Position numbers and translations under genes: made by a program
Notes under the pieces: model-generated
Databases searched by the model: none
What the model saw: the letters and a program-made list of their open reading frames with translations, nothing else
What the model was told of the DNA's origin: nothing
In this document: positions 1-6,128 of the stretch, piece after piece
How positions within the stretch are numbered: position 1 is the stretch's first letter
Layout: each line of letters starts with the position of its first letter
Assembly: GCA_934613185.1 (NCBI GenBank)
Contig: CAKTSO010000079.1
Location: forward strand, 1-8,194
Reading direction: 5' to 3'
Source: an uncultured Clostridia bacterium
Lineage (GTDB): Bacteria > Bacillota > Clostridia > Christensenellales > Maliibacteriaceae
DNA length: 8,194 bases

Positions 1-809
1 GTGTTGACGTGGAGACCAACATGGTCATCGGCAAGACGCTGACGATCGACGAACTGTTCGACATGGGCTATGAGGCCGTCTTCGTCGGCAGCGGCGCCGG
101 CCTTCCGCGCTTCATGGGCATCCCCGGCGAGTCCTACAAGGGCGTGTATTCCGCCAACGAGTTCCTGACCCGCAACAACTTGATGAAAGCGTATCGCGAG
201 GATTCCGAGACGCCCGTCATGCGCGCCAAGAAAGTCGCCGTCGTCGGCGGCGGCAACGTTGCGATGGATGCCGCTCGTACGGCGCTTCGTCTGGGCGCGG
301 ACAAGGTCTATATCGTCTATCGCCGTTCTCTGGAAGAGCTTCCCGCTCGTAAGGAAGAGGTCGAACATGCGATGGAAGAGGGCATCGATTTCCGCCTTCT
401 GAACAACCCCGTGCGCATTCTCGGCTACGAGAATCCGGACGACCGCCGTGATCCCAGGAACGGCTTCGTCACGGGCATGGAGTGCATCCGCATGGAGCTC
501 GGCGAACCCGACGCTTCGGGTCGCCGTCGTCCCGTCGAAGTTCCCGGCAGCGAGTTCACGCTTGACGTCGATTGCGTCATCATCGCGATCGGCACGTCGC
601 CCAACCCGCTGATCAAGTCCACGACGAAAGGCCTCGAGGTTAACAACCGCGGTGGCATCATCGTCAACGAGGACGGCCTGACCTCCCGAGAGGGCGTGTA
701 CGCCGGCGGCGACGCCGTTACCGGCGCTGCGACGGTCATCCTTGCCATGGGCGCCGGCACAGCGGCCGCCAAGGGCATCGACGAGTATATCATGGGCAAA
801 GCCGAATAA
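1..809 (+). CDS. gltA: NADPH-dependent glutamate synthase / NfnB-type flavoprotein, 3' part
   Basis: This is the C-terminal part of a pyridine nucleotide-disulfide oxidoreductase; the 5' end lies outside the window and the open frame is already running at base 3. Seen: an NADPH-binding glycine motif GGGNVAMD (bases 246-269) followed by YRRS, whose arginines usually contact the 2'-phosphate of NADPH; a block IIAIGTSPNP (579-608); and a C-terminal FAD motif beginning AGGDAVTGAATVI (702-740). The sequence fits the homotetrameric GltA family of about 460 residues, of which about 268 codons are visible. Family members either make glutamate with NADPH or serve as the large subunit (NfnB/SudA) of an electron-bifurcating ferredoxin:NADP oxidoreductase. 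The upstream partner gene that would decide between these is not in view. Codons lean towards C-ending forms, with GCC common for Ala, unlike the GCG-heavy downstream genes, which hints at high expression. The family call is firm; the precise reaction is not. Confidence 0.9.
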   Translation, partial: VDVETNMVIGKTLTIDELFDMGYEAVFVGSGAGLPRFMGIPGESYKGVYSANEFLTRNNLMKAYREDSETPVMRAKKVAVVGGGNVAMDAARTALRLGADKVYIVYRRSLEELPARKEEVEHAMEEGIDFRLLNNPVRILGYENPDDRRDPRNGFVTGMECIRMELGEPDASGRRRPVEVPGSEFTLDVDCVIIAIGTSPNPLIKSTTKGLEVNNRGGIIVNEDGLTSREGVYAGGDAVTGAATVILAMGAGTAAAKGIDEYIMGKAE

Positions 810-832
810 ACTCGTCCGATCAAAGCAAAGAC

Positions 833-865
833 AAAGAGAGACTTCCCATGGAGTCTCTCTTTTTT
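833..865 (+). terminator. Rho-independent terminator after gltA
   Basis: A perfect stem pairs 833-843 (AAAGAGAGACT) with 852-862, with an 8-nt apical region 844-851, and a run of T residues covers 860-865. It starts 23 nt after the stop codon of the GltA/NfnB gene and ends that transcript. It lies next to the oppositely directed terminator of the epimerase gene. Confidence 0.88.
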
Positions 866-871
866 GTTCAT

Positions 872-902
872 AAAAAATGCCCGCGGCGTAAAAGCCGCGA
901 GC
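872..902 (-). terminator. Rho-independent terminator after the ketose 3-epimerase
   Basis: Read on the minus strand, a GC-rich stem pairs 894-899 with 882-887 (GCCGCG/CGCGGC), with extra G-C pairs at the base (901-902 with 879-880) across one mismatch. It is followed by ATTTTTTA from the A-run at 872-878. It lies about 38 nt after the epimerase stop codon and ends that minus-strand gene. Confidence 0.8.
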
Positions 903-940
903 AAATATAGGAGGTAAGTGATTACCGACAGGATCGATTG

Positions 941-1834
941 TCAGGCGAGTTTGCCGCGAAGGAAATTGGCGGCATCGCGCGCATAGACGACCATCTGATC
1001 GACGTCCGCGTCATGGCTCAGATCGCGCCAGACACAGATCGTGGTCAGGCCCATCTTCATGAACGGTTCCATCGTGATGAAGCCTTCGTAACCCGTCTTC
1101 TTCAAAATGCCGAGAATGCCGTCCCAGTCAAGATGCGTTTTGCCGTCGAAATTGGGAACGCGGCGGTTGGATTCGCCGACGTGGACGTGTCCGAGGCGGC
1201 CGCGCGTCTGCGCGTATTCGAGCGCGTCGACGATGGAATCTTCCTCGATGTTCATGTGGAACGTGTCGAGAAGAAGCTGCGCGTTCGGCGAACCGATCTC
1301 TTCACAGAAGGCGACGCCTTCGGCCGAAGTGTTCAAAAGGAACTGCTCGAAGCGGTTGACGATCTCAAAACAGTATTTGACGCCGCAGTCTTCCGCCGTT
1401 TTGATGATCTGCTTCATGCTTTCAAGCGACAGTTCGCGGATGCGCTGTTTTTCGTCATACGTCAGATTCTCGCAGTCGGGGCGGCGAAGCCAGGCGGAAT
1501 AGTTGATGCCGCTCCAGCGATCGCAGCCGACGTCGGCCATCGCTTCCAGAACGCTCTTTCCGTATTCCACGCCGATTTTGCGGATGGCGGGATCGTCGGA
1601 CGCGATATCGTTGGCGGGGGTGTAGCCGCCGTTGATCGAAAGCGTCATGCCGTTGTCGGCGATCAGCTTTTTAAAGTCGACGCGTTCCTGCTTCGACATG
1701 GGAAGAATGATCGACGGGCCGATCTCGAACACTTCGCAAGTCGTCTGTTTGGTCAGCTCCAGCCAACGCTCGATGCCGGCGTGTTCGGCGGGCGTTTGAC
1801 GCCAGTAACCCTGATGCAGTCCGATTTTGTTCAT
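941..1834 (-). CDS. Ketose 3-epimerase (D-tagatose/D-psicose 3-epimerase family)
   Basis: A 297-residue TIM-barrel protein of the sugar phosphate isomerase/epimerase (xylose isomerase-like) superfamily, predicted to interconvert ketohexoses at C3 in the cytoplasm with a divalent metal such as Mn or Co. The family signature is strong: EIVNRFE (157-163), LLLDTFHMNIEED (187-199), LGHVHVGESNR (214-224) and MEPF (255-258). By motif alignment the metal and catalytic set is E157, D190, H216 and E256; H218 and R224 lie in the segment that binds substrate in related enzymes. Length matches the roughly 290-300 residue family. The ATG at 1834 is chosen because AGGAG (1844-1848) lies 9 nt upstream. The gene is alone in its unit, with its own promoter region and terminator and no sugar transporter or kinase next to it. 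The exact substrate (psicose/allulose, tagatose, fructose or a sugar phosphate) cannot be read from sequence. Confidence 0.88.
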   Translation of the reverse strand: MNKIGLHQGYWRQTPAEHAGIERWLELTKQTTCEVFEIGPSIILPMSKQERVDFKKLIADNGMTLSINGGYTPANDIASDDPAIRKIGVEYGKSVLEAMADVGCDRWSGINYSAWLRRPDCENLTYDEKQRIRELSLESMKQIIKTAEDCGVKYCFEIVNRFEQFLLNTSAEGVAFCEEIGSPNAQLLLDTFHMNIEEDSIVDALEYAQTRGRLGHVHVGESNRRVPNFDGKTHLDWDGILGILKKTGYEGFITMEPFMKMGLTTICVWRDLSHDADVDQMVVYARDAANFLRGKLA

Positions 1835-1860
1835 AGAAACACACTCCTGTTTAGTTGTTC

Positions 1861-1891
1861 ATGTCTGCCATTGACGTACCGGGACAAACAT
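1861..1891 (-). promoter_or_regulatory. Leader hairpin in the epimerase 5' untranslated region
   Basis: In the minus-strand transcript, AUGUUUGUC (1891-1883) can pair over all nine bases with GGCAGACAU (1869-1861), with two G-U pairs and a 13-nt loop (1870-1882). It sits 12 nt upstream of the AGGAG ribosome binding site and inside the predicted leader. It could stabilise the message or affect translation. It shares bases with the left arm of the DNA inverted repeat, so one of the two readings may be incidental. It matches no riboswitch class I recognise. Confidence 0.35.
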
Positions 1892-1904
1892 AGATTCCGT
1901 GTTC

Positions 1905-1933
1905 ATCATAACATAGTTTTTTAGACATGAACA
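1905..1933 (-). promoter_or_regulatory. Probable promoter of the ketose 3-epimerase gene
   Basis: On the minus strand, TATGAT (1905-1910) is a 5/6 match to the -10 box. A weak -35 TGTTCA (1928-1933) lies 17 bp upstream. The DNA further upstream, to about 1975, is AT-rich in an otherwise GC-rich window, which could act as an UP element. The predicted start of transcription near 1898 gives a leader of about 65 nt. The weak -35 would suit a regulated or activator-dependent promoter. Confidence 0.5.
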
Positions 1934-2005
1934 GAGATAATTTAACATTATTCGACAAATTAAAACAATAACGAAGCCGACAGGAACGAAGAGTCATTTC
2001 CCGGG

Positions 2006-2043
2006 AAAATAAAAACGCGCAAAGGCGTAATACCTCTGCGCGT
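2006..2043 (-). terminator. Rho-independent terminator of the aldo/keto reductase-glutaredoxin operon
   Basis: On the minus strand an 11-bp stem pairs ACGCGCAGAGG (2043-2033) with 2025-2015, with one G-U pair and a 7-nt loop. It is followed by TTTTTATTTT (2015-2006). It begins 18 nt after the glutaredoxin stop codon, closes the two-gene operon and insulates the epimerase promoter downstream. Confidence 0.9.
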
Positions 2044-2061
2044 CTTTGAAAAACGGCAGGA

Positions 2062-2325
2062 TCAATCTTTGAGCGCCGCGTCAAACACACGACGGACGAT
2101 CTGTTTCGTCGCCGCGCCCTCGTGAACTTTTTTGCCGTCGACGTAATACGTCGGCACATAATAGTAGTCGAACTGTTCGGCGTATTCCGGCTGTTCGACT
2201 TCGTCGACAATGTCGATCGAAAGCGCCCGATAGGCGGGGTTCTCCGCCATCAGCTCGTCCATCCAGCGGCGAGCTTTTTGACAATAAGGGCAGCTTGCCA
2301 TCGTGAACATGCGGATCGGTTTCAT
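2062..2325 (-). CDS. Glutaredoxin-like thiol-disulfide oxidoreductase (CPYC)
   Basis: An 87-residue single-domain thioredoxin-fold protein. The redox motif C12-P13-Y14-C15 follows the first beta strand (MKPIRMFTMAS), and the conserved cis-proline of the fold is P58 in VPTYYVDGKKV. Size and the CPYC site fit a classical dithiol glutaredoxin, which exchanges disulfides with protein or low-molecular-weight thiols in the cytoplasm. The ATG at 2325 has an AAGGAG ribosome binding site (2335-2340) with 9-nt spacing. That site overlaps the stop codon of the upstream aldo/keto reductase (2339-2341), and the genes are only 13 nt apart, so translation is probably coupled. No glutathione enzymes are in view, and clostridial glutaredoxins often work with a thioredoxin reductase instead; its partner is unknown. 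Confidence 0.87.
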   Translation of the reverse strand: MKPIRMFTMASCPYCQKARRWMDELMAENPAYRALSIDIVDEVEQPEYAEQFDYYYVPTYYVDGKKVHEGAATKQIVRRVFDAALKD

Positions 2326-2338
2326 AGATAACGTCTCC

Positions 2339-3478
2339 TTATTTTTCGTCGCCCAAAAGCGCGACGATCTTTTTCAGGCTTTCGATGATCGGCAGCTTCT
2401 GCGGGCAGACGCTTTCGCAAAGACCGCATTCCAGACAGTCGGCAGGATCGCCGGTGTTGGAAATGACCCAGTTGTAGTGCGTGCGGTTGGCGGTAAGATT
2501 GCCGTAGACCTTATAATTGTTGTACGTTGCAAGGTGATCGGGGATCTCAAAGTGATTCGGGCACTCGGCGACGCAATAGCGGCAGGCGGTGCAGGGGATC
2601 TGCGCGATCTTGTCAAGCTGCGCCACGGCCTGTTTGTAGATCTCCCGTTCGGCGGGGGAGACGGGTTTAAAATCCATCATCATTTCGGTGTTCTGTTCGA
2701 CCTGCTCGAGCGTGGACATACCGTTTAAGACCGTGATCAGTCCGTCGAGCGACGCGGCGAAGCGAAGCGCCCAGGAAGAAAGCGACGCGGTGGGATCGGC
2801 CTTCTGGAACACCTCGGCCACCGCGGGCGGCGGGGACGCAAGCGAGCCGCCCTTGATCGGCTCCATGATGACGACGGGCTTGCCGTGCTTTCGCGCGACT
2901 TCGTAGCATGCGCGAGACTGCACGACGGCGCTTTCCCAATCGGCGTAGTTGATCTGAAGCTGAACGAACTCCATATAAGGATGCTTCGTCAAAATGTCGT
3001 CCAAAACGGCGGCGCTGTCGTGGAACGAGAAGCCGATGTGGTGCGCAAGACCGCGCTCTTTGACCGTGCGGACCCAGTCCCATGCACCGAATTCGTTGCA
3101 GCGGGAAAGGCGGTTTCCGCTTGCGGAGACGTTATGAAGAAGATAGAAGTCAAAATATCCCGCGCCGGTGCGCACAAGCGATTCCTGAAGCATTCGCTCC
3201 ATATCGTCGGGCGTCGCCGCCTCCCAGACGGGCATTTTCGTCGCAAACTGAAACGATTCGCGCGGGTAACGGTCAAACAGCGCAGCTTTTGCCGCGCGTT
3301 CGCTCTTTCCGCCCAGATAGCCGTAGGCCGTGTCGAAATAGGTGAAGCCGCGCGACAAAAAGCAGTCGACCATGTCGCAAAGCTGCGGCAGATCGACCTC
3401 GTCGTTTTCGAGCATCGGCAGGCGCATGAGCCCGAAGCCGAGGTTTTTGATATTCTGTCCAAGCGTGGTCCGTTCCAT
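2339..3478 (-). CDS. Aldo/keto reductase with C-terminal 2[4Fe-4S] ferredoxin domain
   Basis: A 379-residue two-part oxidoreductase. Residues 1 to about 275 form an aldo/keto reductase TIM barrel with the usual catalytic tetrad visible: D49 and Y54 in FDTAYGY, K81 in ATKMP and H115 in LLHN. Residues 296-306 (C296, C299, C302, C306-P) and 348-358 (C348, C351, C354, C358-P) are two ferredoxin-type motifs predicted to hold two 4Fe-4S clusters. The architecture is common in strict anaerobes; the substrate is unknown, and electrons could pass between NAD(P)H and the clusters. The start is ATG 3478, with GGAGG (3486-3490) 7 nt upstream. An in-frame ATG 15 codons earlier (3523) is rejected because it overlaps the predicted -10 box. 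It is the first gene of an operon with the downstream glutaredoxin. Confidence 0.92.
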   Translation of the reverse strand: MERTTLGQNIKNLGFGLMRLPMLENDEVDLPQLCDMVDCFLSRGFTYFDTAYGYLGGKSERAAKAALFDRYPRESFQFATKMPVWEAATPDDMERMLQESLVRTGAGYFDFYLLHNVSASGNRLSRCNEFGAWDWVRTVKERGLAHHIGFSFHDSAAVLDDILTKHPYMEFVQLQINYADWESAVVQSRACYEVARKHGKPVVIMEPIKGGSLASPPPAVAEVFQKADPTASLSSWALRFAASLDGLITVLNGMSTLEQVEQNTEMMMDFKPVSPAEREIYKQAVAQLDKIAQIPCTACRYCVAECPNHFEIPDHLATYNNYKVYGNLTANRTHYNWVISNTGDPADCLECGLCESVCPQKLPIIESLKKIVALLGDEK

Positions 3479-3521
3479 AAGGTCCCCTCCGTAAAAAGTT
3501 TTTGTCGAAACCGTTTTAGAC

Positions 3522-3530
3522 ATTATAACA
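3522..3530 (-). promoter_or_regulatory. Promoter of the aldo/keto reductase-glutaredoxin operon
   Basis: On the minus strand TGTTATAAT is a perfect extended -10 (TGnTATAAT; the -10 itself is 3522-3527). No good -35 is found 16-18 bp upstream, where GCTTTT or TGCTTT is the best sequence, but an extended -10 can compensate. Transcription would start near 3515, about 37 nt before ATG 3478. It is back to back with the plus-strand promoter at 3554-3582. Confidence 0.65.
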
Positions 3531-3553
3531 TAAAATCGGACAGGAAAAGCACT

Positions 3554-3582
3554 TTTACACAGATCGCGGCGTATGGTATACT
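3554..3582 (+). promoter_or_regulatory. Promoter of the LOG-family gene
   Basis: TTTACA (3554-3559, 5/6 match to the -35) is followed after 17 bp by TATACT (3577-3582, 5/6 match to the -10), preceded by TGG, which also makes it an extended -10. Predicted initiation near 3590 gives a leader of about 43 nt before ATG 3633. Confidence 0.75.
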
Positions 3583-3632
3583 GAAACAGGCGGAGTTATG
3601 CGAAGAAAACGTCCGTCCGGGAGGCAAAATGC

Positions 3633-4178
3633 ATGCGTATTTGCGTATACGGCGCGGCGAGCGAACAGATCGCGCCGTGTTTTAAAGACGAGGCCTATGA
3701 ACTCGGAAAACTGATCGCGGCGTCCGGCGGCGAGATCGTCTACGGCGGCGGTTCGACGGGCGTCATGGGCGCGGTGAGCCGCGGCGCGAAGGAAGCGGGC
3801 GGCAACGTGATCGGGATCGCGCCGCGCTTTTTCGACGTGCAGGGCGTTTTGGACAAAAACGTCACGGAACTGATCTTTACCGATACCATGCGCGAGCGAA
3901 AGGCGAAAATGGAGGAACTGGCCGACGCGTTCGTCATGGCTCCCGGCGGGATCGGGACATTCGAAGAGTTTTTCGAAATTCTGACGCTCCGACAGCTTTC
4001 GCGTCACGACAAGCCGATCGCCGTTTTGAATACGGACGGATATTATGCGCCGCTGGACGCGTTTTTAAAGCAATCGGCGCAGCGCGGCTTCATTGCGCAG
4101 GAAAATTTGAAGCTATATGAAATGTGCGAAAGCGCGGCGGATGCCGTCGCGTATTTAAAGCGCGTGCTGACGCGGTGA
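3633..4178 (+). CDS. LOG family protein (nucleoside 5'-monophosphate phosphoribohydrolase-like)
   Basis: A 181-residue Rossmann-like protein of the LOG/YgdH-YvdD family, often mislabelled lysine decarboxylase. Seen: an N-terminal strand MRICVYGAAS; the glycine-rich YGGGSTGVMGAVS (37-49); MRERK (86-90); and the diagnostic PGGIGTFEE (104-112). The arginine of the second-last block and the glutamate of the last are the catalytic residues known for the family. Characterised members cleave a cytokinin riboside monophosphate or other nucleoside monophosphate into base and ribose 5-phosphate; in bacteria the natural substrate is generally nucleotide salvage-related or unknown. Length matches the family. 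ATG 3633 has GGGAGG (3619-3624) at 8-nt spacing; an ATG at 3629 is out of frame. The gene has its own promoter and is separated from the next gene by another promoter, so it is probably monocistronic. I see no clear terminator after it. Confidence 0.92.
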   Translation: MRICVYGAASEQIAPCFKDEAYELGKLIAASGGEIVYGGGSTGVMGAVSRGAKEAGGNVIGIAPRFFDVQGVLDKNVTELIFTDTMRERKAKMEELADAFVMAPGGIGTFEEFFEILTLRQLSRHDKPIAVLNTDGYYAPLDAFLKQSAQRGFIAQENLKLYEMCESAADAVAYLKRVLTR

Positions 4179-4200
4179 ATCGGGCGCGGCGAAAAAATGT

Positions 4201-4229
4201 TTGAAACGAAGCGCCGCGTTGGTTATAAT
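4201..4229 (+). promoter_or_regulatory. Promoter of the PP2C-FliB-like unit
   Basis: TTGAAA (4201-4206, 5/6) and a perfect TATAAT (4224-4229) are separated by exactly 17 bp, making a near-consensus sigma-A promoter. It starts 23 nt after the LOG stop codon. Initiation near 4236 would give an unusually long leader of about 83 nt before ATG 4319. Confidence 0.8.
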
Positions 4230-4250
4230 CATACATAAACAGGAATAAAG

Positions 4251-4281
4251 CCGCGCGTTCTGTGCGCGGTATACAAGGAGG
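4251..4281 (+). promoter_or_regulatory. GC hairpin and unattached strong ribosome binding site in the PP2C leader
   Basis: CCGCGC (4251-4256) and GCGCGG (4264-4269) form a perfect 6-bp stem with a 7-nt loop. Just downstream, AAGGAGG (4275-4281) is the best ribosome binding sequence of the plus-strand genes, yet no ATG, GTG or TTG lies 5-10 nt after it, and the PP2C ATG at 4319 is 37 nt away. The hairpin plus free binding site could be a standby or regulated ribosome entry site. No known riboswitch is recognised. Confidence 0.4.
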
Positions 4282-4318
4282 ACGGCGTCGCGAAGGATCG
4301 CAGGCGGCGGGAGAATTC

Positions 4319-6085
4319 ATGCGGTATACCATCGAAGCGGCAGTTCGAAACCACATCGGCCAGATTCGCAAAAACAACGAGGACAACTTCTTTCTGGACG
4401 GCAGCTTTTTAAAGCGCAGCCAGATGGACGGCGGCGGTTATTTTGCGGGGATTTCTTCGGATGCGCGTCAGCTTTACGCCGTCTGTGACGGCATGGGCGG
4501 CGAGAGCAACGGGGAAGAGGCGTCGCTTCTTGCGGTCGAACGATTGGAGCGTCTGCTCGCCGTGCTCGATTCCGGCGGCAAGGCGCGCGCCAATATCGAC
4601 GCGTTTTGCGACGAGACCAACCGCAGTATTCTGACCTTTGGCCGAAGCGGCCATATGGGCACGACGATCGTCTTGGCGTGCTTTCATGAAGAAGGCTGCG
4701 AGATCGCCTATCTTGGCGACAGCCGCGCCTATCTTCTGCGCGACAGAAAATTGACGCGCTTGACGCACGACCATACGGAAGTCAATCGCTTAAAGAGCAT
4801 GGGCCTTTTGAGCGACGAAGAGGCAAAGAATCACCCGGATCGCAGCATGCTGCATAAATATCTTGGCATGCAGTACGACGATTTGATCATTACACCGGAA
4901 TATGTGCCGTACACGCCGCAGGCGGGCGATCGCCTTTTGCTTTGCAGTGACGGTTTGACGGACATGCTCGGCGACGAACAGATCGAACAGACGCTTCTTG
5001 TCTCACGCACCGCGACGACGGCGACAAAAAACCTGATCAACCGCGCGCTGGAGGCCGGCGGGCGCGACAACATTACGGCGATGGTGCTTTGCGTGCGAAA
5101 GTGCGACGATCTGCCGCAGAACGCGCCGCGGCACGGCAAGGCGCGCTTTGCGCTCTCCAAACGCGGGATGCGCGCGCGTCGAACGGGTGGAAACTGGTAT
5201 CGCCAGGACGTGAACACCGCCAAAGAAGAATTGCTTTCCACGGGAAAGAAAAAGCCGGGCAAGGGCGCGTTGATCGGCGCGTGGGCTGCGCTGGGCGTTT
5301 TGGCGGCGGCGATCGTCATTTTGCTTGCAAGCGGCGGTTTGCGCGCGGCGATCGATCTGTTCCGCGGGAACGTCAAGGTAGAAAACAGCGTCGAGATTGT
5401 CGATGAAACGGCGATCCCGGACGTAGCTCCCGCGGCGGAGGAAGAGCGGCTGGCGGAGACGGGATCGACTGAAACGGCCGCATTGCCGCAGCCTGCGCCC
5501 GCTTCGATCGAAGAGGCAGCGTCGTCATTCGTCAACGAACTGATCGCCTGTGGCGCGGAGTCCTATTTGGAAAACAACGTCTCGTCACAGAACATGATCG
5601 CATTTGCGCTCGGGTACGCTTACGCCAATCCGCAGGATTTTCCGCAGTTTCAAAAAGACCCCGTCGAGTTGCCGGAGACAGCAGTGCCGTCGGCGGCGAA
5701 CGCGGAGCTTTATAACGAAATGAAGGCGAACGGCGGCTACGCGCTGACGCAGGACGAGATCGACGGGATCGTGCAGCTTTATGCCGACGCTGCCGTCGCG
5801 CCGGATAACAAATACAATAACGCCGTCTACGATAACGGCGTCTACTACGTTCTTCCCGAATGGAGCGAGACGGAATCGCGCATTGCCATGCAGCAGGAAG
5901 TAAGCGTCGACGACGCAAGCGGCAATGTTACGGTGTCATTCGACATTTATTCCTATGTGGAAGAAGAGGGCGGATCCGGCATGGCGAAAAGCGGCAGCGG
6001 CGTCGCCGTCCTGCGCCAAAGCGAATCGGGGCGCTTCGGACTGCTGCTGATCTCGCTGCAAACGAGCGTTTCGACGCAGGAATAA
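4319..6085 (+). CDS. Membrane-anchored PP2C-type Ser/Thr protein phosphatase with extracytoplasmic C-terminal domain
   Basis: A 588-residue protein. Residues 1 to about 260 are a complete metal-dependent PP2C (PPM/SpoIIE-like) phosphatase: RKNNEDN (17-23), VCDGMGG (55-61), GHMGTT (111-116), LGDSRAYLL (132-140), SDGLTDML (210-217) and GGRDN (247-251). Metal ligands expected at D22, D57, D211 and D250 are all present. A basic linker (about 261-316) leads to one membrane helix (about 317-338), a Glu/Ala/Pro-rich stretch (about 352-396) and a 190-residue C-terminal region I do not recognise, placed outside the cell by the positive-inside rule. Simple bacterial PP2Cs such as PrpC/Stp are about 250 residues, so the C-terminal half is extra. 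ATG 4319 is chosen because the PP2C fold starts at once and GGGAG (4309-4313) precedes it at a short 5-nt spacing; a GTG at 4262 would add 19 unlike residues. No partner Ser/Thr kinase is in the window. Confidence 0.9.
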   Translation: MRYTIEAAVRNHIGQIRKNNEDNFFLDGSFLKRSQMDGGGYFAGISSDARQLYAVCDGMGGESNGEEASLLAVERLERLLAVLDSGGKARANIDAFCDETNRSILTFGRSGHMGTTIVLACFHEEGCEIAYLGDSRAYLLRDRKLTRLTHDHTEVNRLKSMGLLSDEEAKNHPDRSMLHKYLGMQYDDLIITPEYVPYTPQAGDRLLLCSDGLTDMLGDEQIEQTLLVSRTATTATKNLINRALEAGGRDNITAMVLCVRKCDDLPQNAPRHGKARFALSKRGMRARRTGGNWYRQDVNTAKEELLSTGKKKPGKGALIGAWAALGVLAAAIVILLASGGLRAAIDLFRGNVKVENSVEIVDETAIPDVAPAAEEERLAETGSTETAALPQPAPASIEEAASSFVNELIACGAESYLENNVSSQNMIAFALGYAYANPQDFPQFQKDPVELPETAVPSAANAELYNEMKANGGYALTQDEIDGIVQLYADAAVAPDNKYNNAVYDNGVYYVLPEWSETESRIAMQQEVSVDDASGNVTVSFDIYSYVEEEGGSGMAKSGSGVAVLRQSESGRFGLLLISLQTSVSTQE

Positions 6086-6128
6086 GCGCGATTGATCGAC
6101 AAATAAAAACGATGGAGAGCGGCACGCT

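Larger units (their letters stand above)
1856..1933. repeat. 11-bp perfect inverted repeat upstream of the epimerase
   Basis: TGTTCATGTCT at 1856-1866 is the exact reverse complement of AGACATGAACA at 1923-1933. A third, shorter copy, TGTTCAT, lies at 1900-1906. The right arm coincides with the proposed -35 (1928-1933), and the short copy overlaps the proposed -10 (1905-1910). This is what an operator for a dimeric or tetrameric repressor could look like, but no regulator gene is in the window and the role is inferred. Confidence 0.5.

Noticed and set aside
910..921. AGGAGGTAAGTG on the plus strand, looking like a ribosome binding site plus GTG start
   Set aside because: It falls between two terminators and a minus-strand gene end, has no plus-strand promoter, and leads into no recognisable protein.
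938..1924. A 328-codon open frame on the plus strand opposite the epimerase
   Set aside because: It lies antisense to a clearly recognisable epimerase, its translation resembles no family, and long antisense open frames are expected with this GC-rich codon use.
2885..3685. Plus-strand open frame across the reductase and into the LOG gene
   Set aside because: It is antisense to the aldo/keto reductase, covers its promoter, and ends inside the LOG gene in another frame; no protein features.
4264..4275. GCGCGGTATACA in the PP2C leader as a second -10 box
   Set aside because: No acceptable -35 lies 16-18 bp upstream, and a near-consensus promoter is already present at 4201-4229.
4831..5535. Minus-strand 234-codon open frame opposite the PP2C gene
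   Set aside because: Ser/Arg/Ala-rich shadow of the PP2C reading frame with no ribosome binding site or known motif.
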